Source of the DNA: Pseudomonadota bacterium
Lineage (GTDB): Bacteria; Pseudomonadota; Gammaproteobacteria; Burkholderiales; Burkholderiaceae_B
NCBI GenBank assembly: GCA_023440825.1
Contig: JAEXRL010000030.1
Coordinates: forward strand, 248,001 to 312,000
DNA length: 64,000 nucleotides
Direction: 5' to 3'
Part shown: one piece after another, positions 36,606-46,352 of the stretch
Layout: the number at the start of each line of letters is the position of its first letter
Numbering within the stretch: the first letter of the stretch is position 1
Notes under the pieces: generated by a model
Database searches by the model: none
Told to the model about the DNA's origin: nothing
The model's input: only the letters and a program-made list of their open reading frames with translations
Translations under genes and position numbers: made by a program

Positions 36606-38855
36606 ATGGAAGAAATTATGACTCAAAAGACTGGTAAAACCTTGACCACAGCGTCTCGCTCCAGCCAGAAAACAGTGGCTGCAACGGCCGGGTCCTCGGC
36701 AACGAGTTCGGTGGATCTGGATGAAACTCTAGATGGCGTGACGACAGCGCCCGCTAAGAAAGCGGCCAAAAAAGCGGCGAAAAAGGCAGCTAAAAAAGCG
36801 GTCAAGAAAGCAGCAACGAAAAAAACGGCAGCAAAAAAATCAGCGGTTAAAGCAGCAACAGGTGGACGACGTGGTCGCCCAGCCAAGAATGCAGCAAGCG
36901 ACGGCATTGATTTTGATGACGACGATGAGTTGAATGACGGCGAGGTTATTCCTGACCTCAAGCCTGTTCCTAAACGTGGTGGTAAACGCGCACGCGCAGA
37001 AAAAGACGTATTTGGTGTACGCGGTCAGTTGACTCCCGAAGAGCAAGAGGCACGCCGTAACCGCCTGAAAGCGCTGATTAAGCTGGGTAAGGACAGGGGC
37101 TATCTGACCTACAGCGAAATTAACGATCACCTACCTGATGATTTAGTCGATGTTGAAGCCATTGACGGTATTATCGGTACCTTTAGTGACATGGGTATTT
37201 CGGTTTACGATCAGGCACCTGATGCCGATACCCTGCTCATGAGTGACAATCCTACGATTGCCACCAGCGATGACGACGTTGAAGATGAAGCCGAAGCCGC
37301 GCTGACCACGGTTGACTCGGACTTTGGCCGTACCACTGATCCTGTGCGCATGTATATGCGTGAAATGGGTTCGGTTGAGCTGCTCACACGTGAAGGCGAA
37401 ATTGAAATTGCCAAACGCATCGAGGACGGTCTCAAGCACATGGTGATGGCGATTGCTGCATGCCCCACGACCGTGAATGAAATTTTGGCCTATGTCGAGC
37501 GCGTTCGTGATGGCTCCATGCAAATCGATGATGTGGTCGATGGCTTGGTTGACGATGAGGGCGAAGAGTACGCAGGTTCAGGTGTGACCCGTGATGAAGA
37601 GGACGAAGGTCCAGCGGGTGGCATGAGCAGTACCCAAATCGAGTACTTGCGCACCAAGTCACTGAAAAAATTCGATATTATCAGTGAATGGTTCGATAAA
37701 ATGCGCGTGTCGTTTGAGGCAGATGGGTACCGCAGCGAAGGGTACTTGCTGGCTCAGGAAACCATACTGAATGAATTCATGGGCATACGCTTTACGGCCA
37801 AAATGGTTGAAAAGCTGGCTGAAACAATGCGCGAACAAGTGGCCATTGTGCGTCAGCACGAGCGTGAAATTCTGAGTATTTGTGTGGATCGTGCAGAAAT
37901 GCCCAGAACACACTTCATTAAGGTGTTCCCAGGCAATGAAACCAATTTGCAATGGGTGATTAATGAAGTCGAAGCAGGTCATCCTTACAGTGAGATCCTG
38001 GAACGTCATGTACCCGCTGTGCAGGAAATTCAGCAAAAGCTGATCGACTTGCAAGCTAGTGTTGTGCTGCCTTTGAAAGACCTCAAAGAGGTTAACAAGC
38101 GCATGACGACAGGTGAGGCTAAAGCTCGTAAAGCTAAGCGCGAAATGACAGAGGCTAACTTGCGTCTGGTTATCTCGATTGCTAAAAAATACACCAACCG
38201 CGGCTTGCAGTTCTTGGATTTGATTCAGGAAGGTAATATTGGCTTGATGAAAGCGGTAGATAAGTTTGAGTACCGCCGTGGCTATAAGTTCTCCACGTAT
38301 GCCACATGGTGGATTCGTCAGGCGATTACGCGTTCTATTGCTGATCAGGCACGTACCATACGTATCCCGGTTCACATGATTGAAACAATCAATAAAATGA
38401 ACCGTATTAATCGTCAGATATTGCAGGAAACTGGTGTTGAGCCCGATCCCGCTACTCTTGCGCTGAAAATGGATCTGCCTGAAGACCGTGTGCGTAAAAT
38501 TCTGAAGATTGCCAAAGAGCCTATTTCCATGGAAACTCCCATCGGTGACGATGATGATTCCCACTTGGGCGATTTTATCGAGGACAACAACACCGTTTCA
38601 CCCTCGGACTTTGCTCTACACGGCTCCATGCGTGATGTGGTTAAAGATGTGCTCGATTCCTTAACGCCACGTGAAGCTAAAGTGTTACGTATGCGTTTCG
38701 GTATTGAAATGAGCACCGATCAAACCTTGGAAGAAGTGGGTAAGCAGTTTGATGTGACGCGTGAGCGTATTCGCCAAATTGAAGCCAAGGCTCTGCGTAA
38801 GCTACGTCATCCTAGTCGCGCCGATAAGCTGAAGTCCTTCCTGGAAAGTCAGTAA
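36606..38855 (+). CDS. rpoD: RNA polymerase primary sigma factor RpoD (sigma-70)
   Basis: A 749-residue primary sigma factor. Region 1.1 lies around KALIKLGKDRGYLTYSEIN; region 1.2 is DPVRMYMREMGSVELLTREGEI; region 2 is NLRLVISIAKKYTNRGLQFL and ATWWIRQAITRSI; region 4.2 is TRERIRQIEAKALRKLR. Ahead of region 1.1 is a Lys/Ala-rich segment (49-85) ending in GRRGRPAK (87-94), an AT-hook-like sequence. The start may be 36606 or the in-frame ATG at 36618. It recognises most housekeeping promoters. Confidence 0.98.
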   Translation: MEEIMTQKTGKTLTTASRSSQKTVAATAGSSATSSVDLDETLDGVTTAPAKKAAKKAAKKAAKKAVKKAATKKTAAKKSAVKAATGGRRGRPAKNAASDGIDFDDDDELNDGEVIPDLKPVPKRGGKRARAEKDVFGVRGQLTPEEQEARRNRLKALIKLGKDRGYLTYSEINDHLPDDLVDVEAIDGIIGTFSDMGISVYDQAPDADTLLMSDNPTIATSDDDVEDEAEAALTTVDSDFGRTTDPVRMYMREMGSVELLTREGEIEIAKRIEDGLKHMVMAIAACPTTVNEILAYVERVRDGSMQIDDVVDGLVDDEGEEYAGSGVTRDEEDEGPAGGMSSTQIEYLRTKSLKKFDIISEWFDKMRVSFEADGYRSEGYLLAQETILNEFMGIRFTAKMVEKLAETMREQVAIVRQHEREILSICVDRAEMPRTHFIKVFPGNETNLQWVINEVEAGHPYSEILERHVPAVQEIQQKLIDLQASVVLPLKDLKEVNKRMTTGEAKARKAKREMTEANLRLVISIAKKYTNRGLQFLDLIQEGNIGLMKAVDKFEYRRGYKFSTYATWWIRQAITRSIADQARTIRIPVHMIETINKMNRINRQILQETGVEPDPATLALKMDLPEDRVRKILKIAKEPISMETPIGDDDDSHLGDFIEDNNTVSPSDFALHGSMRDVVKDVLDSLTPREAKVLRMRFGIEMSTDQTLEEVGKQFDVTRERIRQIEAKALRKLRHPSRADKLKSFLESQ
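36750..36860 (+). repeat. Lys-Ala low-complexity repeat in rpoD
   Basis: Imperfect tandem units encoding KKAA, then KKAV, KKAA, TKKT and AAKK. The A-rich repeats (AAGAAAGCGGCC and variants) could change copy number in frame. Confidence 0.8.
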
Positions 38856-38912
38856 TAGCGTGAAATTCAGAGAGCTCGTATCAGGCTAAATGGCTTAGAT
38901 ACGGCAATCTGC

Positions 38913-38951
38913 AAAGCCAAGTCCGGCATAAAGCCAGACTTGGCTTTTTTT
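38913..38951 (+). terminator. Rho-independent terminator after rpoD
   Basis: An 11-bp stem (AAAGCCAAGTC / GACTTGGCTTT) is followed by a run of T. It closes the rpsU-dnaG-rpoD region. Confidence 0.9.
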
Positions 38952-38992
38952 ATAGCCCTCTGATGATGCGCAAGGCATTAGCGCCTGTTTAC

Positions 38993-39484
38993 TTAAGCAG
39001 TGCCTAGTATTAACTGATAGGCTTGTAGTAGTTTCCTAGTTCTGGGATGCGTCCTCGGATTGCCCGTTTCATGCCAGCCATAGCGTTTGTACAGACGCGT
39101 GGCAGACAGATTGTCTAGGTAGACCTCCAGCATGAGTTGTTGCCAGCCTTGGCTTTGTGCGTGCTCAGGTAGTTTTTCCAGTAACTGCCCTGCAATGCCT
39201 TGGTTCCAGTATTTGCTATCCACGGCTAAGTAGTGCAGGGTGGCAACATCATCTTGTTCGGTGCAGAGCGCAAAGCCTTGAATGTGATGCGTGTGGTGCA
39301 GTAATAGTAAAGTATGCTTTGCGTGTTGCACACATTGTTGTAGCTGCTGCTCAGCCAGCAGGTAATGCGCAAGCGGCGCCTGAGTTAAGGGCTTTACATG
39401 ATCGCGCTGACGTGTGCTTTGAACCCAAATGCGTGCGCACGGGCGTTTGTGGGCGTGTAGATGATGCACAGCGATGACTGGCAT
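38993..39484 (-). CDS. GNAT-family N-acetyltransferase
   Basis: A 163-residue GNAT protein. The acetyl-CoA motif A is seen in YLAVDSKYWNQGIAGQLLEKL, with the Q-x-x-G-x-A loop, and motif B in LYKRYGWHETG. The N-terminal half is His/Gln-rich. It is divergent from rluE with only 19 bases between start codons. The substrate is unknown. Confidence 0.8.
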   Translation of the reverse strand: MPVIAVHHLHAHKRPCARIWVQSTRQRDHVKPLTQAPLAHYLLAEQQLQQCVQHAKHTLLLLHHTHHIQGFALCTEQDDVATLHYLAVDSKYWNQGIAGQLLEKLPEHAQSQGWQQLMLEVYLDNLSATRLYKRYGWHETGNPRTHPRTRKLLQAYQLILGTA

Positions 39485-39503
39485 ACGCTATCCTTATTAA
39501 TCT

Positions 39504-40139
39504 ATGACGTTTTTCTGTTTGTGTATGCAAAAAAATAATCGTATCCACTCCGCACGCCGTGTGCTCAGGCCAGGCGTGGGTGCTGTACAGGCACCACGTT
39601 TGATTATGCTTAATAAACCTTACGATGTGTTGACACAGTTTAGCGACGATCAGGGCAGGGCGACCTTGAAGGATTATGTATCGGTGCCCGATGTATATCC
39701 GGCAGGTAGGTTGGATAGGAACAGTGAGGGCGTATTGTTGCTGACCAATGACGGGCGTCTGCAAGCAAGAATTGCAGAGCCACGCTTTAAATTGGAAAAA
39801 ACCTATTGGGTGCAGGTAGAGGGTGAGCCGCAAGCAGAGCAAATCGAGCAGTTGCGTCGGGGGGTAGTATTGAACGATGGACTGACTGCTGTGGCACGGG
39901 TGGAGTTACTGGCTGAGCCTGATTTGTGGCCCAGAGACCCACCGGTGCGCTATCGGGCGGCAATTCCAACCGCTTGGTTAAGTATCAGCATTACCGAAGG
40001 CCGTAACCGTCAGGTACGGCGCATGACGGCTGCAGTGGGTTTACCTACCTTGCGTTTGGTTCGGGTAAAGATTGGGCCCTGGGAGCTGGATGGTTTGCTG
40101 CCAGGGCAGTGGCGCGAGCTAGACAGTGCTTTGCTGTAG
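39504..40139 (+). CDS. rluE: Ribosomal large-subunit pseudouridine synthase RluE-like
   Basis: A 211-residue RsuA-family pseudouridine synthase. The catalytic Asp is in AGRLDRNSEGVLLLTNDG; LIMLNKPYDVLTQF and ITEGRNRQVRRM are also diagnostic. The absence of an S4 domain and the FSDD context point to RluE, which modifies U2457 of 23S rRNA. ATG 39525 is an alternative start. It converges on guaD with five bases between the stops. Confidence 0.88.
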   Translation: MTFFCLCMQKNNRIHSARRVLRPGVGAVQAPRLIMLNKPYDVLTQFSDDQGRATLKDYVSVPDVYPAGRLDRNSEGVLLLTNDGRLQARIAEPRFKLEKTYWVQVEGEPQAEQIEQLRRGVVLNDGLTAVARVELLAEPDLWPRDPPVRYRAAIPTAWLSISITEGRNRQVRRMTAAVGLPTLRLVRVKIGPWELDGLLPGQWRELDSALL

Positions 40140-40144
40140 CGCCC

Positions 40145-41449
40145 TTAGCGTTGATGCACGCAGACGCCAGCACTGTAGGTGGCACTGATAGCGCGATCGT
40201 CGCCCAGTATCGCAAATAAGAAAAGCAGCTCTTCCAGTGAATCCACACTTTGCATACGGCGTTTCATTAAAGGGGTACATTCGGGGTCCAGAATGATGAA
40301 GTCGGCCTCTTTGCCCGCTTGTAGGCTGCCAATGTGTTCATCAAGCTCTAGGGCCTTGGCTGCGCCAAGCGTAGCCAGATAGAACATGGACAAAGCAGAG
40401 AGATGGTAGCCTTTTAGGCGTGCGACTTTATGGGCTTCGTTCATAGTGCGCAGCATGGAGAACGACGTACCCCCTCCTACGTCCGTGGCCAGAGTGTGCA
40501 GAACCTGACTGTTTTGCATGGCGACAAAGTCAAATAGGCCACTGGCCAAAAACAAGTTTGAAGTAGGGCAGTGAGCCGCGACGCTACCCGTGTCATGCAT
40601 GCGTAAACGGTCTGTTTCATCTAGCCAGATGCTGTGGCCATATACGGCTCTAGGGCGTAATAAACCATAGCTGTCATACACATCCAGATAACTGCGATGA
40701 TGCGGAAAGAGCTGACTTACCCAGGCAATTTCATCTTTGTTTTCAGCTACATGGGTTTGCACATAGACATCAGGATAGTGTTTTGCCAATTCACCACAGG
40801 CCGCTAGCTGGGCAGGTGTGGAGGTTGGGGCAAAGCGTGGTGTTAAGGCGTAAGCCTGACGACCTGTGCCATGCCAGCGCTGAATCAGCGTTTCAGAGTC
40901 ACGAGCACCACTTTCAGCCGTGTCTTGCAGATACTCAGGGCAGTTTCTGTCCATCATGACCTTGCCTGCAATCATGCGCAGGTTGCGTGCGTGACTTTGT
41001 GTGAACAGCGCCTCGACCGACTCTGGATGGACACTGCCGTAAATCATGGCGCTAGTTGTGCCGTTACGCAGCAGTTCATCAAGAAAAATGGTGCTGACCT
41101 CTGCCGCCAGTTCGGGGTCACCGAAACGACTTTCGGCTGGAAAGGTATAGGTTTCTAGCCAAGGCAGTAAGCCCTCAGCGGGTGAGGCGATAACATCGGT
41201 CTGCGGGTAGTGCAGATGCGTATCGATCAGACCGGGCATGATGATATGTTTGGGCAGGTGGGTCAGCTGGGCATCGTGTTGTAGCGTGTGTTTGAGCTGT
41301 TCGTAGTCACCGGCAGCAATGATGTGTCCATTTTGCACGATCAGCAGGCCGTCAGTATGATGGTGTACAGCTTCATCCGGGTGACTGACTGGGTCATTAC
41401 TAAAGTAGACAAGCTGAGCGCGCCAGGCGTATTGTTGTGTATCAGACAT
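40145..41449 (-). CDS. guaD: Guanine deaminase
   Basis: A 434-residue amidohydrolase that converts guanine to xanthine. The metal site is seen in MPGLIDTHLHYPQ (His78/His80), QTHVAENKDEI, YGHSIWLDE and the Asp of LATDVGGGTSF. The ATG at 41449 overlaps the end of xdhC by eight bases; the open frame extends to 41524 without a likely start. It is the last gene of the xdhA-xdhB-xdhC-guaD operon, feeding xanthine to the dehydrogenase encoded upstream. Confidence 0.95.
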   Translation of the reverse strand: MSDTQQYAWRAQLVYFSNDPVSHPDEAVHHHTDGLLIVQNGHIIAAGDYEQLKHTLQHDAQLTHLPKHIIMPGLIDTHLHYPQTDVIASPAEGLLPWLETYTFPAESRFGDPELAAEVSTIFLDELLRNGTTSAMIYGSVHPESVEALFTQSHARNLRMIAGKVMMDRNCPEYLQDTAESGARDSETLIQRWHGTGRQAYALTPRFAPTSTPAQLAACGELAKHYPDVYVQTHVAENKDEIAWVSQLFPHHRSYLDVYDSYGLLRPRAVYGHSIWLDETDRLRMHDTGSVAAHCPTSNLFLASGLFDFVAMQNSQVLHTLATDVGGGTSFSMLRTMNEAHKVARLKGYHLSALSMFYLATLGAAKALELDEHIGSLQAGKEADFIILDPECTPLMKRRMQSVDSLEELLFLFAILGDDRAISATYSAGVCVHQR

Positions 41450-42458
41450 GAGTAAGTGTGGTTCCTTCAATGGTGTGTGCCACCTCGGGCAGCATGGGCT
41501 GTGACAGCGCTTGCATCTGGGCATGTTGCAAGATTTCTGCGATCACTGCGACAGCAATGACGGCAGGTGCTTTGCCCGTAATACCGCTAATGCCCATAGG
41601 GCAGATAAGGGTGTCGATTTGCTCAGAGCTAAAGCCTTTTTGCCGCAAGCGTTTAATGAAGCGTTCGCGCTTGGTACGTGAACCAATCAGGCCCAGATAG
41701 GCAGCTTGGCTGTGGCGCAGTATGTGCTCGCATAAATGCAAATCTACGTCATGATTGTGCGTCATGATGAGAAAATAGCTGTTTGCGGGCGCTTGTTCTA
41801 TCAATGCTTCAGGGATGTCGGTGATCTCAACGCTAACATTATCAGGTAGTTGCGCAGGAAAGAGGTCAGCACGCTCGTCAATCCAGTGCACCCGACAGTC
41901 TAGGGTGCCCAGAATATGTATAAACGCCGTGCCGACATGACCGGCACCAAATAGATAAATGTGCATAGAGGTGGGGCGTAGTATATCGTGCCAGACCCAG
42001 CCTTGTTCGATGGACTCAAAAGAGTGGCTTGCTTGCTGAGCAGGTGTGCACAAAAGCTTGCGTTGCTGTTGCGTTTCAAGACGAACTTGACGCTGTACGG
42101 CTTGCTGTTGCTGATACTGGCTGAGCATGTGTTCAAACACGGCTATGTCTTGTGGACCTAGGCACTCATAGAGTATTTCTACGACTCCACCACAGCACTG
42201 TCCCAGGCTAGGTCCAAGCGGGTAGCGCTGCACTATCCAGTCAAGGGGCGGCGGCGTGTGCAAGCATTGGCGAGCAAAGGCTGCCACCTCCCATTCTAGT
42301 CGCCCTCCACCTATGGTTAGCCACTGCTCATTTGGGCTAAGCAGCAGTCGTGCCCCCATTTCGCGTGGTGTGGATCCTAGCGCACGAACAACCGTACAAA
42401 GCACCAGCGGTGTTCCCGCTTTCAGTTGCTCGATCACGTGAGCCAGATGCTTATGCAT
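41442..42458 (-). CDS. xdhC: Xanthine dehydrogenase accessory protein XdhC
   Basis: A 338-residue XdhC that binds molybdenum cofactor, supports its sulfuration and inserts it into XdhB. It has the N-terminal region VRALGSTPREMGARL and a C-terminal Rossmann-like domain (IYLFGAGHVGTAFIHIL, YLGLIGSRTKRERF). ATG 42458 is eight bases inside the end of xdhB, so translation is coupled. It is not structural but is needed for activity. Confidence 0.94.
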   Translation of the reverse strand: MHKHLAHVIEQLKAGTPLVLCTVVRALGSTPREMGARLLLSPNEQWLTIGGGRLEWEVAAFARQCLHTPPPLDWIVQRYPLGPSLGQCCGGVVEILYECLGPQDIAVFEHMLSQYQQQQAVQRQVRLETQQQRKLLCTPAQQASHSFESIEQGWVWHDILRPTSMHIYLFGAGHVGTAFIHILGTLDCRVHWIDERADLFPAQLPDNVSVEITDIPEALIEQAPANSYFLIMTHNHDVDLHLCEHILRHSQAAYLGLIGSRTKRERFIKRLRQKGFSSEQIDTLICPMGISGITGKAPAVIAVAVIAEILQHAQMQALSQPMLPEVAHTIEGTTLTHV

Positions 42459-44784
42459 GGCTGGCTTGCCGACGTAAGGCGGTAATGGCGTGTAAGACGG
42501 CCTCTGGGGTCGCTGGAGCGTTGAGCTCGGGTTCGATCTTTCCCTGTTCCAAACTGGCCACGGCATCCAAAATGGCGTTGAAAACACTGAAGGCCAGTAG
42601 CAAAGGAGGCTCACCCACCGCTTTGGAGCGGTGAATGGAGTCCATGGGGTTGCGGTTCTTGTACAGTGCCACGTTGAAGTGCGCAGGGCAGTCGCTAATG
42701 GCCGGAATCTTGTAGGTAGATGGGGCGTGCGTGCTTAAGCGTCCTTGATCTGTCCAGACGAGCTCTTCGCTGGTTAACCAGCCCATACCCTGAATAAAGG
42801 CTCCTTCTACTTGTCCAATGTCTAGCGCGGGATTGATTGACTCGCCCACATCATGCAGCAGGTCTGCCCGCAGTAATTTGTGCTCTCCGGTGAGTGTGTC
42901 GATAATGACTTCGGATACGGCGGCACCGTAGGCAAAATAGAAAAAGGGGTGGCCTTTCATGGTTTTGGCGTTCCAGTGCAGACCGGGCGTTGCATAAAAA
43001 CCGTCGGACCAGAGCTGAATACGTTCTTGGTACGCCATCTCTACTACGTCGGCAAAACTTAAGGTTTGTTGCTTGACGTGTACTTGGCTGTGTGCAAACT
43101 GCAATTGCGCGGGGCTGACCTGAAAACGTTCACACAGCATGGTTTGTAGGCGGGCACGAATTTGTGCTGCGGCATCCTGAGCGGCTTTACCGTTAAGGTC
43201 GGTACCCGTAGAGGCTGCCGTGGCCGAGGTGTTGGCCACTTTACTGGTATCGGTCGCGCTCACTTGTATATCGTGTAATTCCAGTCCCAATTCGTGGGCA
43301 ACGATTTGCGCTATTTTCGTGTTTAAGCCCTGTCCCATTTCGGTTCCGCCATGGTTCACTAATACCGTGCCATCTCGGTAAACGTGAACCAGCGCACCCG
43401 CCTGGTTAAAGGCGGGCATATTAAAGGAAATACCAAATTTGACCGGAGTAAGGGCTAAGCCTTTTTTAAGAATGGGACTAGCTTGATTAAAAGCCTGTAT
43501 ATCAGCGCGGCGCTGCCTATACTGGCTGCTGTGTTCAAGTTCAGCCACAAGCTCGTGAATGACGTTGTCACTGACGCATTGATCGTAAGGGGTGAGGTTG
43601 CGATCCTTGGTGCCATAAAAATTTTGCTTGCGCACATCAAGAGGATCCATGCCCAGATAGCGGGCAATGCGATCTAAGATGATTTCCATGAGCAAAGCGC
43701 CCTGGGGGCCACCAAAGCCACGAAAGGCAGTGTTTGACTGTTGATTGGTGCGTCCACATAGTGCCCGTAGGTCTGCATGCTCAAGAAAGTAGGCATTATC
43801 AAAGTGGCAGATGGCTCGGGTGGCGACAGGGCCGGATAAGTCGGCGGAGTAACCGCAGTTCAGTGTCATGTCGACCGAGGCACCAAGCAGGCGCCCTTGC
43901 GCATCAAAGCCGACATCGTACTCGTAATATACGCCATGACGTTTGCCTGTGATCATGAAGTCGTCTTCACGGTCTAGGCGCAGTTTGACGGGGCGTTGTA
44001 ACTTCATGGCAGCGATGCTGCTTAGGCAGGCATAGAGTGCAGACTGGGACTCCTTGCCGCCAAAACCACCGCCCATGCGTCGGCATTCCACCTGTACTTT
44101 ATGTACTCCTATACCCAGGGCACGGGCTACCAGCGTTTGCATTTCGCTGGGGTGCTGAGTGGAGTTCCATACGTGTATGGTGCCCTCATTGGGAATAGCG
44201 TAGGCAATTTGTCCTTCTAAATAAAATTGTTCCTGGCCATTACACTCGAATTCGCCCTGAAGTCGATGGGGGGCATTGTCCAGTGCGTCTTGGGCGTTGC
44301 CCTGTACCAGTTGTAGCGGTGGCAGCACAGCGGTATTGGCCTGTTTAGCGGCACGCGGCCCTAGGATAGGAGTGAGAGGCTCGTAGTGTATAGTGCCCAG
44401 CCGTGCAGCCTGTCTGGCTTGTTCATGAGTGTGGGCGATCACTGCAAAAATGGGTTGGCCAATGTAATGCACGAGTCCATCGGCCAGAATGGGGTCGTCT
44501 TTGAGCACGGGGCCGCAGTTATTTTCAGCCGGGATATCCGCGCAAATGAGCACGTCGATCACGCCTGGAGCTTGGCGTACTGCTTCCAGATCCATACCAA
44601 GAATACGGGCATGAGCATGCGTGGAAAGCCCCAGGGCAGCATGTAATGTGCCTTGGCGCTCGGGAATATCATCGGTGTAATGTGCCTGGCCCGTCACATG
44701 CAGGCGGGCGGACTCGTGTAGGGGAGACACCCCTACCTGCCGAAACTCATTGTCTTGCTTAGGGGGGAAAATAGGCGTGTTCAT
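42451..44784 (-). CDS. xdhB: Xanthine dehydrogenase, molybdopterin-binding subunit
   Basis: A 777-residue large subunit. The molybdenum-cofactor region shows RRMGGGFGGKES (about 236-246) and TAFRGFGGPQGALLMEII; the catalytic Glu lies in KAVGEPPLLLA near the C-terminus. EQFYLEGQ (185-192) matches the conserved active-site strand. It partners XdhA, which supplies the FeS and FAD centres. It overlaps xdhA by four bases. Confidence 0.96.
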   Translation of the reverse strand: MNTPIFPPKQDNEFRQVGVSPLHESARLHVTGQAHYTDDIPERQGTLHAALGLSTHAHARILGMDLEAVRQAPGVIDVLICADIPAENNCGPVLKDDPILADGLVHYIGQPIFAVIAHTHEQARQAARLGTIHYEPLTPILGPRAAKQANTAVLPPLQLVQGNAQDALDNAPHRLQGEFECNGQEQFYLEGQIAYAIPNEGTIHVWNSTQHPSEMQTLVARALGIGVHKVQVECRRMGGGFGGKESQSALYACLSSIAAMKLQRPVKLRLDREDDFMITGKRHGVYYEYDVGFDAQGRLLGASVDMTLNCGYSADLSGPVATRAICHFDNAYFLEHADLRALCGRTNQQSNTAFRGFGGPQGALLMEIILDRIARYLGMDPLDVRKQNFYGTKDRNLTPYDQCVSDNVIHELVAELEHSSQYRQRRADIQAFNQASPILKKGLALTPVKFGISFNMPAFNQAGALVHVYRDGTVLVNHGGTEMGQGLNTKIAQIVAHELGLELHDIQVSATDTSKVANTSATAASTGTDLNGKAAQDAAAQIRARLQTMLCERFQVSPAQLQFAHSQVHVKQQTLSFADVVEMAYQERIQLWSDGFYATPGLHWNAKTMKGHPFFYFAYGAAVSEVIIDTLTGEHKLLRADLLHDVGESINPALDIGQVEGAFIQGMGWLTSEELVWTDQGRLSTHAPSTYKIPAISDCPAHFNVALYKNRNPMDSIHRSKAVGEPPLLLAFSVFNAILDAVASLEQGKIEPELNAPATPEAVLHAITALRRQASHA

Positions 44785-46292
44785 GCTCGTATCTCCTGGC
44801 TTGGCTCAGCTCCACCTGCTTGGGGGTTGAATACGTTAAGCTGGTGTTCCTGCAAGGGTGAGTCTGGGCGCGTTTCCAAGAAAAAACGGTACAGCAGGTT
44901 TTGGGCACTGAGCAGGCGGTACTGGGCTGAGGCTCGCATATCACTGAGAGGTGTAAAGTCGTGCTCCAGGGCCTGCATGGCGCGTTGAGCGCTTATTTCA
45001 TTCCAGGCTTGTCCCAGTAACTGCTGCTCGCAGGCAGTCGCTCGTTTAGGAGTTGCAGCCATGCCCCCGTAAGCGACTCGGGCTTGCTCTATAAACCCTT
45101 GTGCGTTCAGCTTGACTGCGTAGGCAGCGCACACGGCTGAGATATCCTGATCATACCGTTTAGAGAGCTTATAGGTGCGAAACTGCCACCCCTGTGTATC
45201 GAGGGGGATACGCAAGCCTTGTACAAACTCACCACTTTCCAAAGCCGTTTTTTGGTAGTCCAGATAGTAGTCTTCCAGTGGCATATGGCGTAGTCGTTCA
45301 CCTTTACGCAGAACAATCTGGGCGCGTAGGGCGATGAGCCAGGGCATGGAGTCACCAATAGGTGAGCCATTTGCGACGTTTCCGCCTAGCGTACCCGCAT
45401 TCCGGATGGGGTAGGAGGCAAAGCGCTGTCGCAGCTCGCGTAATGCAGGGAAATACTCCAGCAAGGCATCGTAAGCGTGATTGAGTGAGGCAGCAGCGGC
45501 AATGTAAAGTTCCTCGCCCTGTTTTTCGATGTTTTGTAGTTCTACCACGCGCCCCGTATAGATAAGATGGGGTAAATCACGAAACTGGCGTGTTACCCAT
45601 AGGCCAATATCGGTACTGCCTGCAAGGAGACGAGCTTGCGGGTAATCCAGGCGCAGTTGTGCAAGTTGGGCTAGGGTTTGCGGTGCATGGAAGGTTTGCC
45701 CCTGATAGTGGTAAGCAAGCGGGCCGTCCGCGCGCAGCGCTTGCAGTTGCCCGATAAGAGCTGCTTGATCAAAGCTTGGGGCAGGGTACTGATGCATGCG
45801 TAAAGCGGCGTCTATAATTGGACGGTAGCCTGTGCAGCGGCATAAATTACCACTCAGCACATCATCGATATCAGCACGCGTGGGAATGCTGGCTTGCGCC
45901 TGATGGCGCAGGTACAAGCCCCAAAGCGACATCAGAAAGCCCGGAGTACAAAATCCGCATTGTGCGCCATGCGTGTCCATCATGGCTTGCTGCACAGGAT
46001 GCAACTGGCCTGATGGGGTGGCCAGATCTTCTACAGTGTATAAGGCCTTACCGTCCAGAGTGGGCAAGAGTTGTATACAGGAATTGACCGCGCGCAAGAC
46101 TAATTGCCCGCTACTATCCAGTTCGCCCAACATAACGGTACAGGCACCGCAGTCTCCTTCGGCGCAGCCTTCTTTAGTGCCCGTGCAATGTTTGTCCTCG
46201 CGTAGGTATTGCAAAATCGTGCGGGTAGTGGGGCTGTGCTGGATTTCTTGTGTTTGGTCGCGAAAAATAAAACGTATGGCTCGTTTTTTCAT
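44781..46292 (-). CDS. xdhA: Xanthine dehydrogenase small subunit (2x[2Fe-2S], FAD)
   Basis: A 503-residue subunit. The plant-ferredoxin-like cluster uses C43, C48, C51 and C72 (GCAEGDCGAC); the second cluster uses C112/C115 (QCGFCTPGF) and C151/C153 (CRCTGYRP). A FAD-binding domain follows (LLAGSTDIGLW, RNAGTLGGNVANGSPIGDS). ATG 46292 is the conserved start. It is first in the xdhA-xdhB-xdhC-guaD operon and divergent from a LysR gene. Confidence 0.96.
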   Translation of the reverse strand: MKKRAIRFIFRDQTQEIQHSPTTRTILQYLREDKHCTGTKEGCAEGDCGACTVMLGELDSSGQLVLRAVNSCIQLLPTLDGKALYTVEDLATPSGQLHPVQQAMMDTHGAQCGFCTPGFLMSLWGLYLRHQAQASIPTRADIDDVLSGNLCRCTGYRPIIDAALRMHQYPAPSFDQAALIGQLQALRADGPLAYHYQGQTFHAPQTLAQLAQLRLDYPQARLLAGSTDIGLWVTRQFRDLPHLIYTGRVVELQNIEKQGEELYIAAAASLNHAYDALLEYFPALRELRQRFASYPIRNAGTLGGNVANGSPIGDSMPWLIALRAQIVLRKGERLRHMPLEDYYLDYQKTALESGEFVQGLRIPLDTQGWQFRTYKLSKRYDQDISAVCAAYAVKLNAQGFIEQARVAYGGMAATPKRATACEQQLLGQAWNEISAQRAMQALEHDFTPLSDMRASAQYRLLSAQNLLYRFFLETRPDSPLQEHQLNVFNPQAGGAEPSQEIRA

Positions 46293-46352
46293 GGCGTGAC
46301 TCGTGTGTTTTTGATCTATGATGAAGATAGCATTGCAGTGGCCAGGTCTCAT

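Noticed and set aside
36449..36637. A 62-codon frame overlapping the rpoD start
   Set aside because: It overlaps rpoD in another frame and shows no ribosome site or family resemblance.
37659..38564. A 301-codon open frame antisense to rpoD
   Set aside because: It mirrors conserved sigma-factor coding sequence and has no ribosome site or recognisable domain.
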